Assembly: GCF_020697055.1 (NCBI RefSeq)
Contig: NZ_JAJFBP010000006.1
Location: forward strand, 1 to 64,000
DNA: 64,000 nucleotides
Direction of reading: 5' to 3'
DNA from: Panacagrimonas sp.
GTDB lineage: Bacteria > Pseudomonadota > Gammaproteobacteria > Nevskiales > Nevskiaceae
The position numbers and the translations under genes were made by a program. Under the pieces are notes generated by a model. That model ran no database searches and was not told where the DNA came from. It worked only from the letters and a program-made list of their open reading frames with translations. Shown here in pieces: positions 17,346-26,600 of this stretch (position 1 is its first letter; each line of letters starts with the position of its first letter).

Positions 17346-17719
17346 TCTACGGCATCGGCACCGACCTGATCCGGGTCGAGCGCATCGCCACGGTGCTGGC
17401 GCGGCACCCGATGCGCTTCGCCGAAAAGCTGCTGCACCCGGCCGAACTGCTGCAGTACATGCAGTCGAAACGCGCGACCAACTTCCTGGCCAAGTCCTGG
17501 GCGGCAAAGGAAGCCTTCGGCAAGGCACTGGGCACCGGCGTTCGCGGCTACGCCAACCCGGACGTCGGCATCGTGCGCAACGAGATCGGACGACCGCAGC
17601 TGGTCTATTCCGAGTCGATGCAGGCCCGGCTCGACGGCCTGGGCATCGTCGCCGGACACGTCTCGCTCAGCGACGAGGACGGGATGGTGCTGGCGTACGT
17701 GGTGCTGGAATGCGCGTAG
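17342..17719 (+). CDS. acpS: Holo-[acyl-carrier-protein] synthase
   Basis: Transfers the 4'-phosphopantetheine arm from CoA to acyl carrier protein. The 125-residue protein begins at GTG 17342, which overlaps the pdxJ stop (GTGA). Conserved parts are IYGIGTDLIRVERI with the metal-binding Asp, and FLAKSWAAKEAFGKALGTG with the WxxKEA motif. Length is normal. Expression is probably coupled to pdxJ. Confidence 0.96.
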   Translation: MIYGIGTDLIRVERIATVLARHPMRFAEKLLHPAELLQYMQSKRATNFLAKSWAAKEAFGKALGTGVRGYANPDVGIVRNEIGRPQLVYSESMQARLDGLGIVAGHVSLSDEDGMVLAYVVLECA

Positions 17720-17748
17720 GCGTTTGGGGATCCGGCTTCTCAAGAATC

Positions 17749-17782
17749 ACGCAACAACGCAAAGACGCAGAGAACGCAAAGG
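17749..17782. repeat. Single arm of the CGCAAAG-type repeat, copy C
   Basis: Tandem units of the type ACGCAAAG (ACGCAAC, AACGCAAAG, ACGCAGAG, AACGCAAAGG) lie between the converging acpS and DUF1499 genes. Unlike the other copies there is no matching inverted arm within 100 bases, so this looks like a decayed or half element. Confidence 0.6.
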
Positions 17783-17810
17783 AACAAAGTCCTGCGGCGT
17801 CGCTCGCGGA

Positions 17811-18284
17811 TCAGGGCATGACCGTACTCGACGACGGCTGCGGCACCGCCTCGAACGCCTGGCGCAAGGCTTCGACGCGCTGCCGATTGCCCAGGTCCTT
17901 GTAGCCGAAGCGCGAGATCGATCGCACCTCGATGGTCCCTTCGGGCAGAACCAGCAGTTCCAGGTCGTCGCGCAGATGCAGCTGGGTGGTGACGAACACG
18001 GCGTGCACGTAGCCGGGCGACTCGTGTTCGATGGTTCCGCCCATGCGTTCGATGACCTCGCGCAGCATCGACAGCGCGGTGCCCGCATCGCCGGTGTAGG
18101 CCAGCGCCGCGACGCGATGCACGTCGTCCTTGGCCAGCGACGAGACGCAGTTGGGCCGCGCCGGACAGCCCGAGAACTGGCCGGTCGTCGCATAGAGGTG
18201 ATCGGGCTGCGTGACCGTCTGGTAGAAGCCCAGACCGCCGACGACGAGGATCACGAGCAACAGCAGCTTGACCAGGGTTTTCAC
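17811..18284 (-). CDS. DUF1499 family membrane-anchored protein
   Basis: A 157-residue protein starting at GTG 18284; the GTG overlaps the stop of the LytM gene (GTGA), and AAGGAG lies about 12 bases before it. A single N-terminal membrane helix (LVKLLLLVILVVGGLGFYQT) is followed by a domain with the GCPARPNCVSS motif and IRSISRFGYKDLGNRQRVE, typical of DUF1499. The molecular function of the family is unknown. The overlap makes it the last gene of an operon with the histidine kinase and the LytM peptidase. Confidence 0.85.
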   Translation of the reverse strand: MKTLVKLLLLVILVVGGLGFYQTVTQPDHLYATTGQFSGCPARPNCVSSLAKDDVHRVAALAYTGDAGTALSMLREVIERMGGTIEHESPGYVHAVFVTTQLHLRDDLELLVLPEGTIEVRSISRFGYKDLGNRQRVEALRQAFEAVPQPSSSTVMP

Positions 18285-19144
18285 TTCTTCTTCTCTCCTT
18301 TCTTGGCCGGCGCGGGCTGCAGCAGCAGCGAGGCGTCGAGGCGCACGTCGAACCAGTTCGCGCGCCAGCACAGGTGCGGACCCGTGGCCCTGCCCGTGTG
18401 CCCCACCCGTCCGATCACCGCACCGCGATCCACGGTCTGACCCTGCGCCACGTCGAGCTTCGACAGGTGCAGGTAGGTGGTGGTCAGTCCGTGCCCATGG
18501 TCGATGATGATAGTGCCCCCGGTGAAATACAGGTCGCGCGCGGCCAGCCGCACCACGCCGCCGGCCGCCGCCTTCACCGGCGCGCCCTCGGGCGCGGCGA
18601 GGTCGATGCCGAAATGCGGCTGGCGCGGCACGCCGTTGAGGATGCGGTTGGAGCCGTAGACGCCGGTGACCTGCGCGGAGACCGGCCACAGGAACGGCTT
18701 GGCGAACTCGTCGATGCCGCTGTCGAACGTCCGCGCCTCCGAAACCCGGCGCTGGTCGTCTTCGATCCGCTGCTGAACTTCCGGCGGCGGCTCGACCATC
18801 GCCTGCGGCAGACCGCCGATCTTCTGCACGTCGTAGGTGCGCGGCTCGACGCTGTACTCGTAGCGGCGCGTCACGCCGCCGGGATCGGTGACGACCAGCT
18901 CGGCGGCCGGGCCCGCGTCGAACGCGATGCCGACCACGAAGCGCCCTTCATCGGAGACCGAGACCTCGCGATCGCCGAACTTCACGCGCGAGCCCGGCGC
19001 GACGCTGCCGAACACCGGCGCGCCCTGCGTCCAGCGTCCGTTGTCGATGCGCGGGGCGCCCGCGTCCACGGCCAGGGCCGTGCCCGGCGGGAAGGTCGTC
19101 AGCAGCAGTGCACAGCAGAGGAACCGCGAAGCCGATCGTTTCAT
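18281..19144 (-). CDS. M23 (LytM) family zinc metallopeptidase
   Basis: A 287-residue secreted protein with an N-terminal signal peptide (FLCCALLLTTFPPGTALAVD). The C-terminal LytM domain has the metal ligands of HFGIDLAAP and GPHLCW and the HLHL-like TTYLHLSKLD segment, so it should cleave peptidoglycan crosslinks. The first half carries a beta-rich region that may bind the cell wall or inhibit the enzyme. The last residues are Lys-rich (KKGEKKK). Its ATG overlaps the stop of the upstream histidine kinase by four bases and its stop overlaps the DUF1499 start. Confidence 0.9.
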   Translation of the reverse strand: MKRSASRFLCCALLLTTFPPGTALAVDAGAPRIDNGRWTQGAPVFGSVAPGSRVKFGDREVSVSDEGRFVVGIAFDAGPAAELVVTDPGGVTRRYEYSVEPRTYDVQKIGGLPQAMVEPPPEVQQRIEDDQRRVSEARTFDSGIDEFAKPFLWPVSAQVTGVYGSNRILNGVPRQPHFGIDLAAPEGAPVKAAAGGVVRLAARDLYFTGGTIIIDHGHGLTTTYLHLSKLDVAQGQTVDRGAVIGRVGHTGRATGPHLCWRANWFDVRLDASLLLQPAPAKKGEKKK

Positions 19145-21741
19145 TCAACCTGCAGCGTGAAATGGAAGGTCGCACCCTCGCCCGGAGTCGAGTCCACCCA
19201 GATGCGACCCCGGTGACGCTGCACGATCTTCTGGCAGACCGCCAGTCCGATGCCGGTGCCCTCGTAGGCCTCGGGCGGATGCAGCCGCTGGAAGATCTGG
19301 AAGATCCGTTCCTGATGCTCGGCGCCGATGCCGATGCCCCAGTCGCGCACGCTGAAGTGCCAGCCTTCCTTTTCGCGCACCGCCGAGACGTGCACGCGCG
19401 GTTCGTCGCCCGGCTGGAACTTGAGTCCGTTGACGATCAGGTTCTGCAGCAGCTGGTTGAACTCGATCCGGGAGGCCTTCACCCGCGAGGGCAGCGGATC
19501 GTGCGTGATGATCGCGCCGCGCTCGCGGATGACGCCCGACAGATTGCCCTCCACCTCGCGCAGGATCGCTTCGGCGTCCACTTCGACGAAGTCCGCCCCT
19601 TGCGATCCGACGCGCGAGAACGCCAGCACGCCGTTGACCAGCGCCTGCATGTGGCGCGCGCTGGATTCGACGTGCTCGAGGAACTCGCGTCCGTCCTGGT
19701 CGAATTGCGCGTCGTAGCGGCGGCGCAGCAGCTGCGAAAAGCCGATGACGCTGCGCAGCGGCGCCTGGAGGTCGTGCGAAGCGACGTAGGCGAACTGCTC
19801 GAGATCGCGGTTGCTGCGCGCCAGGTCCTCGGCGTAGCGCGCCAGCTTGCGCTCCACCGCCTTGCGGTCGCTGATGTCGCGCACCGCCGCGGTGGCCAGG
19901 CGCTCGCCGCCGGCCTCCATCGGGCTCAGGCTGATCTCGATGGCGAACTCCTCGCCGTTGGAGCGCACGCCCGACAGCTCCAGCCCGGCGCCCATCTCGC
20001 GCACCTTCGGGCTGGTGTAGTAGCTGCCGCGATGTTCGGCGTGGCGTCCGCGCAGGCGCTGCGGGATCAGCATCTCCACCGGCTGGCCGATCATCTTCTC
20101 GCGCGGATAGCCGAACAGCCGCTCGGTCTGCGCATTGACCAGCACGATGCGCCCGGTGCGATCGATGATGACCATCGCATCCGGCGCGGTCTCCAGCAGC
20201 GATCGGAAGCGCGCCTCGGCCTGGCGGCGTTCCGAGATGTCGCGGCCGATGGTCGAGGCGCCGACCACCTTGCCGTTGGCGTCGAGGATCGGCGAGATCG
20301 TCAGCGACATCTCCAGCAGACGGCCGTCGGCGGCCAGGCGCTGGGTCTCGAAATGCTTGATCTGCTCGCCGCCGCGCACGCGTTCGAGGATCAGCTGCTC
20401 TTCGTGCAAGCGTTCCTGCGGGAACAGCATCGTGACTTCCCTGCCGATGACCTGGTCGGCGGTGTAGCCGAAGGTCTGCACCGCAGCGCGGTTCCACGAG
20501 GTGATACGGCCGTGCAGGTCCTTGCCGATGATCGCGTCGTTTGACGACTCGACGATCGCGGCCAGGCGCACCGCGGCATCGCGTTCGCGCTTGGACTGCG
20601 TGACGTCGCGGATCGCCGCGGTGACCCAGGTGCCCTGCTCGGTCTCGAGCGGACTCAGGCTGATCTCGATCGGGAATTCGCTGCCGTCGCGCCGGCGTCC
20701 CGCCAGTTCGGTGCCGGCACCCATCTCGCGCACCTTCGGGGCGCGGAAAAACTCGCCGCGATGCCCCAGGTGGCGACCACGCAGGCGCTCGGGCACGAGT
20801 AGTTCCACCGACTGGCCGACCAGGTCCGCACGCGGGTAGCCGAAGATCCGCTCGGTCTGCGCGTTGACCAGCTCGATGCGGCCCGCGGCGTTGATGATGA
20901 CCATCGCGTCGGGCGCGGTCTCGAGCAGCGCGCGAAAGCGCTCGTCGGCGCGCTTTCGATCGGAGATGTCGCGCACCGCCGCGGTGGCCCACACGCCGTC
21001 CTCGGTCTGCAGCGGACTCAGGCTGATCTCGATCGGGAACTCGCTGCCGTCCTTGCGCCGTCCCGACAGCTCCAGGCCGGTACCCATGCTGCGCAGCTTG
21101 GGCGAGGTGAAGTAGCCGGTTCGGTGTGCTGCGTGCTGCGAGCGCAGGCGTTCCGGGATCAGGACCTCGACGCGCTTTCCGACGAGCGCTTCGCGCTGGT
21201 AGCCGAACATCGACTGCGCCTGGGCATTGGCCAGGCGGATGACGCCGGTGTCATCGATGATGACCATCGCGTCAGGCGCCGACTCGAGCAGCGCGCGGAA
21301 CATTTCATTGGCGCGTCGGCGCTCGGTTGCGTCGCGGATCGCGGCCGTGACCAGCAAGCCTCGCCCGGTACGAATGGGGCTGAGGCTGATCTCGATCGGA
21401 AACTCGGACCCGTCCTTGCGGCGGCCGGCGAGTTCAAGGCCGGCGCCCATCTCGCGCACCTTGGGCTCGGCGAAATAGCTGTCGCGATGGACCGAGTGCA
21501 CCTTGCGGAACTGCTCGGGGACCAGCGTTTCGATCGGCTGGCCGACCAGTTCATCGCGCGTATATCCGAACAAGCGCTCCGCCTGTCGGTTGACCAGCAG
21601 GATGCGGCCCTCGGATTCGATCAGCACCACGGCGTCCGGCGCCGACTCGAGCAGATCGCGATACAGCGCCGCGTCGATGCGCTCGATCGGCGTCGCGCTC
21701 ACGGGTACCAGCGGGGGCAATGCTTCGTGCTGCGATGACAT
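19141..21741 (-). CDS. Multi-PAS sensor histidine kinase
   Basis: A soluble 866-residue hybrid of five PAS domains and a kinase core, starting at ATG 21741 with AGGGAG upstream. Four PAS units repeat nearly the same text (ESAPDAMVIID, FGYPR, REMGAGLELSG, EFPIEISLSP) and must come from recent internal duplication; the fourth unit in order is of a different type (SSNDAIIGKDLHGRITSWNR). The core has the phospho-His in YVASHDLQAPLRSVIGFSQ, the N-box QLLQNLIVNGLKFQP, DWGIGIG and GTGIGLAVC. No response regulator gene is adjacent. It overlaps the LytM gene, which suggests the signal may concern the cell wall. Confidence 0.93.
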   Translation of the reverse strand: MSSQHEALPPLVPVSATPIERIDAALYRDLLESAPDAVVLIESEGRILLVNRQAERLFGYTRDELVGQPIETLVPEQFRKVHSVHRDSYFAEPKVREMGAGLELAGRRKDGSEFPIEISLSPIRTGRGLLVTAAIRDATERRRANEMFRALLESAPDAMVIIDDTGVIRLANAQAQSMFGYQREALVGKRVEVLIPERLRSQHAAHRTGYFTSPKLRSMGTGLELSGRRKDGSEFPIEISLSPLQTEDGVWATAAVRDISDRKRADERFRALLETAPDAMVIINAAGRIELVNAQTERIFGYPRADLVGQSVELLVPERLRGRHLGHRGEFFRAPKVREMGAGTELAGRRRDGSEFPIEISLSPLETEQGTWVTAAIRDVTQSKRERDAAVRLAAIVESSNDAIIGKDLHGRITSWNRAAVQTFGYTADQVIGREVTMLFPQERLHEEQLILERVRGGEQIKHFETQRLAADGRLLEMSLTISPILDANGKVVGASTIGRDISERRQAEARFRSLLETAPDAMVIIDRTGRIVLVNAQTERLFGYPREKMIGQPVEMLIPQRLRGRHAEHRGSYYTSPKVREMGAGLELSGVRSNGEEFAIEISLSPMEAGGERLATAAVRDISDRKAVERKLARYAEDLARSNRDLEQFAYVASHDLQAPLRSVIGFSQLLRRRYDAQFDQDGREFLEHVESSARHMQALVNGVLAFSRVGSQGADFVEVDAEAILREVEGNLSGVIRERGAIITHDPLPSRVKASRIEFNQLLQNLIVNGLKFQPGDEPRVHVSAVREKEGWHFSVRDWGIGIGAEHQERIFQIFQRLHPPEAYEGTGIGLAVCQKIVQRHRGRIWVDSTPGEGATFHFTLQVE

Positions 21742-21794
21742 ATGGGTCTCCCTGCACCCGGCATCCCGCCCGGGCACGAGGAAGCGCCCGGACG

Positions 21795-23723
21795 TCAGGT
21801 CCGCAGGCGCTGCAATGCCTGGGCCAGCGGCAAGGTCTCCTGCTTCTCCTCGCCACGGAATCGCAGCGTGACCGTACCGTCCTCGGCCTCCTTGCGTCCA
21901 ACCACGACGATCACCGGGATCTTCTGCGTGGCGTGCTCGCGGATCTTGTAGTTGATCTTCTCGTTGCGCAGGTCGGCCTCGGCGCGGATGCCGGCCTTGC
22001 GCATTTCGCTGCAGACCTGGCTGGCGTAGCCGTCGGCGTCCGACACGATCGGCGCGACCACCGCCTGGACCGGCGCCAGCCACATCGGAAACGCGCCGGC
22101 GTGCTGCTCGATCAGGATGCCGATGAAGCGCTCGAAGCTGCCCAGCACCGCGCGGTGCAGCATCACCGGGCGCTTCTTGCTGCCGTCCTCGGTCACGTAC
22201 TCGGCATCGAGGCGCTCGGGCAGCACGAAGTCCACCTGCAGCGTGCCGCACTGCCAGTCGCGGCCGATGGCGTCGCGCAGCACGAACTCCAGCTTGGGCC
22301 CGTAGAACGCGCCCTCGCCCGGGTTGAGTGTGTACGGCAGGTTCGCCTCCTCCACGGCCTTCTTCAGCGCGCCTTCGGCCCGGTCCCAGATCGCGTCTTC
22401 GCCGGCGCGATTGTCGGGTCGGTCGGAGAACTTCACGCTGACGTTCTCGAAGCCCAGGTCCTTGTACATGCCCTTGAGCAGGTCGCAGAACGCGACCGTC
22501 TCGGAGCTGATCTGGTCCTCGGTGCAGAAGATGTGCGCGTCGTCCTGGACGAAACCGCGCACGCGCATCAGGCCGTGCAGCGCGCCGCTCGGCTCGTAGC
22601 GATGGCAGGCGCCGAACTCGGCCATGCGCAGCGGCAGATCGCGATAGCTGCGGATGCCCTGGCGGAAGATCTGCACGTGGCAGGGGCAGTTCATCGGCTT
22701 GACCGCCAAGGTCGCCTTGCGCTGCACGCCGGCGACCTCGCCCTCGTCCACTTCCGCGATGAACATGTTCTTGCGGTAGTTGGCCCAGTGACCGGACTCC
22801 TCCCAGAGCTTGCGGTCCACCAGCATCGGCGTGCGCACCTCCTGGTAGCCGGCCGCGTCGAGCCGGCCGCGCACGAAGTTCTCGAGCGTGCGGTACAGCG
22901 TCCAGCCTTTCGGATGCCAGAACACCTGGCCGATGGCCTCGTCCTGGATGTGGAAGAGGTCCAGCTGCCGGCCCAGGCGACGGTGATCGCGCTTCTCGGC
23001 CTCCTCGAGCATGCGCAGGTGCGCCTTGAGCTCGTCGTCGGTGGCGAACGCCAGTCCATAGATGCGCTGCAGCTGAGCGTTCCTGGCATCGCCGCGCCAG
23101 TACGCGCCCGACACCTTGGTCAGCTTGAACGCCGTGCCCAGCTTGCCCGTGGACGGCAGGTGCGGTCCCAGGCACATGTCCAGCCACTGCTCGCCCTGGC
23201 GATAGATCGTCAGCTGCTCGTCGGCCTTGATGCCCTCGCGGATCCACTCGGCCTTGAACGTCTCGCCGGACTTCTCGAAGTGCGCGACCGCGTCCTCATG
23301 GCTCCACACCTCGCGCGTGATCGGCAGATCGCGCTTCACGATCTCGCGCATCTTCTGCTCGATCTTCTCGAGGTCGGCCTCGGTGAAGGGCTCGCTGCGC
23401 GCGAAGTCGTAATAGAAGCCGGTCTCGGTGGACGGCCCGAACGTGATCTGCGTGCCGGGAAACAGTTCCTGCACCGCCTGCGCCAGCACGTGCGCGGCGT
23501 CGTGGCGGATGGTCTCGAGCGCCTCGGGCTTGTCGCGCGTGATGATGCTGATGCGCGCGTCCTTCTCGATCGGACGGGTCAGGTCCCACAGCTCGCCGTC
23601 GACCTGCACCAGCGCGGCCTTCTTGGCCAGGCCCGGCGAGATGCCCTGTGCGATGGACAGGCCCGTGACCGGGCCCTCGAACGATTTCTGGTTCCCGTCG
23701 GGGAACGTGATGTTGACGGACAT
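21795..23723 (-). CDS. thrS: Threonyl-tRNA synthetase
   Basis: Charges tRNA-Thr. The 642 residues show the N-terminal TGS domain, the editing domain with HDAAHVLAQ and [14 protein letters not shown], the class II catalytic core with [12 protein letters not shown] (zinc Cys), [16 protein letters not shown] and [14 protein letters not shown], and the anticodon-binding domain with [11 protein letters not shown]. Length is normal. It lies between a DoxX-like gene and the PAS kinase on the same strand. The usual downstream infC-rpmI-rplT genes are absent here. Confidence 0.98.
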   Translation of the reverse strand: MSVNITFPDGNQKSFEGPVTGLSIAQGISPGLAKKAALVQVDGELWDLTRPIEKDARISIITRDKPEALETIRHDAAHVLAQAVQELFPGTQITFGPSTETGFYYDFARSEPFTEADLEKIEQKMREIVKRDLPITREVWSHEDAVAHFEKSGETFKAEWIREGIKADEQLTIYRQGEQWLDMCLGPHLPSTGKLGTAFKLTKVSGAYWRGDARNAQLQRIYGLAFATDDELKAHLRMLEEAEKRDHRRLGRQLDLFHIQDEAIGQVFWHPKGWTLYRTLENFVRGRLDAAGYQEVRTPMLVDRKLWEESGHWANYRKNMFIAEVDEGEVAGVQRKATLAVKPMNCPCHVQIFRQGIRSYRDLPLRMAEFGACHRYEPSGALHGLMRVRGFVQDDAHIFCTEDQISSETVAFCDLLKGMYKDLGFENVSVKFSDRPDNRAGEDAIWDRAEGALKKAVEEANLPYTLNPGEGAFYGPKLEFVLRDAIGRDWQCGTLQVDFVLPERLDAEYVTEDGSKKRPVMLHRAVLGSFERFIGILIEQHAGAFPMWLAPVQAVVAPIVSDADGYASQVCSEMRKAGIRAEADLRNEKINYKIREHATQKIPVIVVVGRKEAEDGTVTLRFRGEEKQETLPLAQALQRLRT

Positions 23724-23736
23724 GGATCAGGAAGGA

Positions 23737-24114
23737 TCAGTGGACGGCAGCGGCTGGGTGCTGAACAGGATCAAATGCCAGGAGGAAGACCTGGATCACC
23801 AGCCGCAGGCCGAGCAGCATCGGGGAGTATGCGGGGAACTGGTCGAAATTCACCCACATGTGGAGGTTGGCCGCCGTCACCACCAGCGTGAGCAGGAACA
23901 GGCCGACGCCGGCCAGGCGTCGCGTGCCGGGGATCAGGATGCCGATCGCGCCCAGCACCTCGAACACGCCGGTGACGAGGACCGCGGTCTCCGGCGCCTT
24001 GACGTTGGGCGGCACGATGCCGACGAAGAAGTCGTCGTACAGGAAGTGGCCGAGTCCGCCGCAGAAGAACCAGAGGAAGACGATCACCAGCCCGACGCGC
24101 TGCGACACCGTCAT
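23737..24114 (-). CDS. DoxX-like small integral membrane protein
   Basis: A 125-residue protein with four predicted membrane helices (VGLVIVFLWFFCGGLGHFLY; VLVTGVFEVLGAIGILIP; AGVGLFLLTLVVTAANLHMW; LLGLRLVIQVFLLAF). The GxxHF and the Asn-Leu-His in helix three are typical of DoxX-related proteins. The exact biochemical role is unknown. Its ATG overlaps the gltX stop by four bases and it ends 13 bases before thrS, so it is sandwiched between two tRNA synthetase genes. Confidence 0.8.
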   Translation of the reverse strand: MTVSQRVGLVIVFLWFFCGGLGHFLYDDFFVGIVPPNVKAPETAVLVTGVFEVLGAIGILIPGTRRLAGVGLFLLTLVVTAANLHMWVNFDQFPAYSPMLLGLRLVIQVFLLAFDPVQHPAAAVH

Positions 24115-25526
24115 GCGGCGGACTCCGCGCGTCGCAACGCCGCCTGCAGACGGCCCAGGCTGCGCTCGCGCCCCAGCAGCGCGAGGGTCTGGTCGATCGG
24201 CGGCGACACCGCCATTCCGGCGATCGCGACGCGGATGGGCTGCGCGACGTCGCCCAGCTTCAGGCCCAGCTTCTCGGCCACGCCGTGCACCGCGGCGTGC
24301 AATGCCTCGGGCTGCCAGTCCGCGGCGTTCAGCGCCTCGATCAGCGCGCCGAGCACCGGCACGGCCTTGGCGGCGAGATGCTTTGCGGCGTCCTTCTCGT
24401 TGTAGCCGGACAGCTCCTCGAAGAAGAAGCGCGACTTCTCCGCCATCTCGACCAGCGTGCGGCAGCGTTCGCGCTGTTGTTCGATCACCGCGATCAGCAA
24501 CGGTCCGCCGCTCGGGTCGACGCCGATCCGGCGCAGGTGCCAGTCGAACTCGGGCGCGACGATCGCCGGGTCGGTGACCTTCAGGTACTGGTGGTTGACC
24601 CAGTAGGCCTTCTCCATGTCGAAGCGCGCGGGGCTGGCCGAGACGTGGTCGAAGTCGAACTTGTCCATCATCTCCTGGCGCGTGAACAGCTCCTGGTCGC
24701 CGTGGCTCCAGCCCAGGCGTACCAGGTAGTTCAGCAACGCCTCGGGCATGAAGCCCATCGCGCGGTATTCCGTGACGCCGAGCGCGCCGTGGCGCTTGGA
24801 CAGCTTGGCGCCGTCGGCGCCCAGGATCATCGAGACGTGGGCGTAGGCCGGCGGCGTCGCGCCCAGGGCCTGCAGGATCTGGATCTGGCGCGGCGTGTTG
24901 TTGACGTGATCGTCGCCGCGGATGACGTGCGTAATGCCCATGTCCATGTCGTCGACGACGACGCAGAAGTTGTAGGTGGGCGTGCCGTCGGAACGCGCGA
25001 TGATCAGGTCGTCGAGCTCGACCGCGTCGAACACGATCTCGCCCTTGATCAGGTCCTTGAGCACCACCTGGCCTTCGTCGGGGCTGCGAAAGCGCACCAC
25101 CGGCTTCACGCCGGCCGGCGGCGCCGGCAGCGTCCTGCCCGGCTCGGGTCGCCAGCGACCGTCGTAGCGCGGCTTTTCCTTGCGCGCCTGCTGCTCGGCG
25201 CGCAGCGCGTCGAGCTCTTCCTTGCTGGCGTAGCAGTGATAGGCCGTGCCCGCATCGAGCATCTGCTGGATCACTTCGGCATACCGGCCGAAGCGCTGCG
25301 TCTGGTAGATCGGCTGCGCGTTGTCCCCGGCCAGCCCCAGCCAGGCCATTCCCTCGAAGATCGCGTCGACCGCCGCCTGGGTCGAACGCTCGCGATCGGT
25401 GTCCTCGATGCGCAACAGAAACCTGCCGCCACGACCCTTGGCATAGAGATACGAGAACAGCGCCGTGCGGGCACCGCCGATGTGCAGGAAGCCGGTCGGG
25501 CTGGGCGCGAAACGGGTGACGGTCAT
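24111..25526 (-). CDS. gltX: Glutamyl-tRNA synthetase
   Basis: Attaches glutamate to tRNA-Glu. The 471 residues contain the class I HIGH-type motif (APSPTGFLHIGGARTALF) and the KMSKS-type motif (GAKLSKRHGALGV), plus RIEDTDRERS and IRGDDHVNNTPRQI. Length is standard. No Shine-Dalgarno sequence precedes the ATG; the bases directly upstream are the GCGTTAG heptad repeat, read on the other strand as CTAACGC units. It probably heads the transcript through DoxX-like and thrS to the PAS kinase operon. Confidence 0.97.
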   Translation of the reverse strand: MTVTRFAPSPTGFLHIGGARTALFSYLYAKGRGGRFLLRIEDTDRERSTQAAVDAIFEGMAWLGLAGDNAQPIYQTQRFGRYAEVIQQMLDAGTAYHCYASKEELDALRAEQQARKEKPRYDGRWRPEPGRTLPAPPAGVKPVVRFRSPDEGQVVLKDLIKGEIVFDAVELDDLIIARSDGTPTYNFCVVVDDMDMGITHVIRGDDHVNNTPRQIQILQALGATPPAYAHVSMILGADGAKLSKRHGALGVTEYRAMGFMPEALLNYLVRLGWSHGDQELFTRQEMMDKFDFDHVSASPARFDMEKAYWVNHQYLKVTDPAIVAPEFDWHLRRIGVDPSGGPLLIAVIEQQRERCRTLVEMAEKSRFFFEELSGYNEKDAAKHLAAKAVPVLGALIEALNAADWQPEALHAAVHGVAEKLGLKLGDVAQPIRVAIAGMAVSPPIDQTLALLGRERSLGRLQAALRRAESAA

Positions 25527-25527
25527 G

Positions 25528-25671
25528 GCGTTAGGCGTTAGGCGTTAGGGCTTGGGCGCGTGCCGCCGCCCGCATCGGGCCGCGCCAACAGGCCGCGGAT
25601 TCTAAACTAGCGGGCGCCCATTCCCGCCGATACTCCCGCGCCACGCCTAACACCCAACGCCTAACGCCTAG
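25528..25671. repeat. GCGTTAG heptad inverted-repeat element between gltX and the QueD-like gene
   Basis: Three direct GCGTTAG units at 25528-25548 face CTAACGC-type units at 25643-25671. The arms thus form an inverted repeat that spans the whole divergent gap; one arm touches the gltX ATG and the other ends five bases before the QueD-like ATG. About 95 bases of unique sequence lie between and probably hold both promoters. The architecture parallels the CGCAAAG and CGGGACT elements. Confidence 0.75.
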
Positions 25672-25675
25672 TGCC

Positions 25676-26524
25676 ATGTCCACCCTCTTCGTCGAACAGC
25701 TCACGGTCATCGACTGCGCCTACCTGGACGCCGAGCGCGGGCTGGTCGGCGAGAGCTGGATCGTCGACGTCGAACTCGAAGGCGACCTCGACCACCAGTC
25801 GATGGTGCTCGACTTCGGCGAGGTCAAGCGGCGCCTGAAGCGCGCGATCGACGCCGGGATGGACCACACGCTGCTGGTGCCGACCGCCGCGCCGGAACTG
25901 AGCCTGTCGGCGCACGACGGCATGGTCGAGCTGCTGTTCCGTTCGGAACTGGGCGCCATCGAGCATCGCTCGCCGGCGATCGCGGTCACATCGGTGGCGG
26001 CCGCGGAAGTCGACCAGGCCGCCGTCACCGCCCATCTTCAGACCCAGCTGAAGCCGATCCTGCCCGCCAACGTCGCGCGCCTGGGCCTGCGGCTGCGCCA
26101 CGAGCGCATCGACGGCGCCTGCTACCAGTACGTGCACGGCCTCAAGAAGCACGCCGGCCAGTGCCAGCGCATCGCGCACGGCCATCGCTCGCGACTCGAG
26201 GTGCGCGTGGACGGGCAGCGCGACGCGGCGCTGGAACAGGAGATCGCGCTGGCCTGGACCGACATCTATCTGGCCACGCGCGAGGACACCGTGGCGCGCG
26301 CCAACGGCCGGGTGCGCTTCGCCTACGACGCGCCCGAAGGCCGCTTCGAGCTGGCGCTGCCCGAGCCGCACATCGACTGGCTGGAAGGCGACAGCACCGT
26401 CGAGCGCATCGCCGAGCACCTGTCCTGGGTGGTGCGGGCGCGTCGGCCGCGGGCCGCTGTCGAGGTGCGCGCCTACGAGGGCGTCATGAAGGGCGGCCTG
26501 GCGCGCCTGCCGGCCGGGGCTTGA
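25676..26524 (+). CDS. Two-domain 6-carboxytetrahydropterin synthase-like protein (QueD/PTPS family)
   Basis: A 282-residue protein made of two T-fold halves. The first half (about 1-115) has a degenerate binding pattern ([40 protein letters not shown]). The second (about 135-280) retains [20 protein letters not shown], with the zinc-type histidines and the Cys of the PTPS active site. The family makes pterins, including the 7-deazaguanine precursor for queuosine; the tandem form's exact reaction is not certain. The start has no ribosome binding site, only repeat sequence upstream. Confidence 0.75.
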   Translation: MSTLFVEQLTVIDCAYLDAERGLVGESWIVDVELEGDLDHQSMVLDFGEVKRRLKRAIDAGMDHTLLVPTAAPELSLSAHDGMVELLFRSELGAIEHRSPAIAVTSVAAAEVDQAAVTAHLQTQLKPILPANVARLGLRLRHERIDGACYQYVHGLKKHAGQCQRIAHGHRSRLEVRVDGQRDAALEQEIALAWTDIYLATREDTVARANGRVRFAYDAPEGRFELALPEPHIDWLEGDSTVERIAEHLSWVVRARRPRAAVEVRAYEGVMKGGLARLPAGA

Positions 26525-26563
26525 ACCGCGGCACCGCGGCCCGACCCTCTGTACGCGACCCCC

Positions 26564-26569
26564 TATAAT
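26564..26569 (+). promoter_or_regulatory. Candidate -10 box for hisI
   Basis: A perfect TATAAT 32 bases before the hisI start, in an otherwise GC-rich gap after the QueD-like gene. I see no good -35 at 16-18 bases upstream. Confidence 0.45.
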
Positions 26570-26600
26570 TGCCGCCCCCCAGCGTCAGCCGAGCCGTGCC

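Noticed and set aside
25528..25671. CRISPR array from the short tandem repeats
   Set aside because: Units are 7-8 bases with no regular unique spacers and no cas genes; they are inverted-repeat arms.
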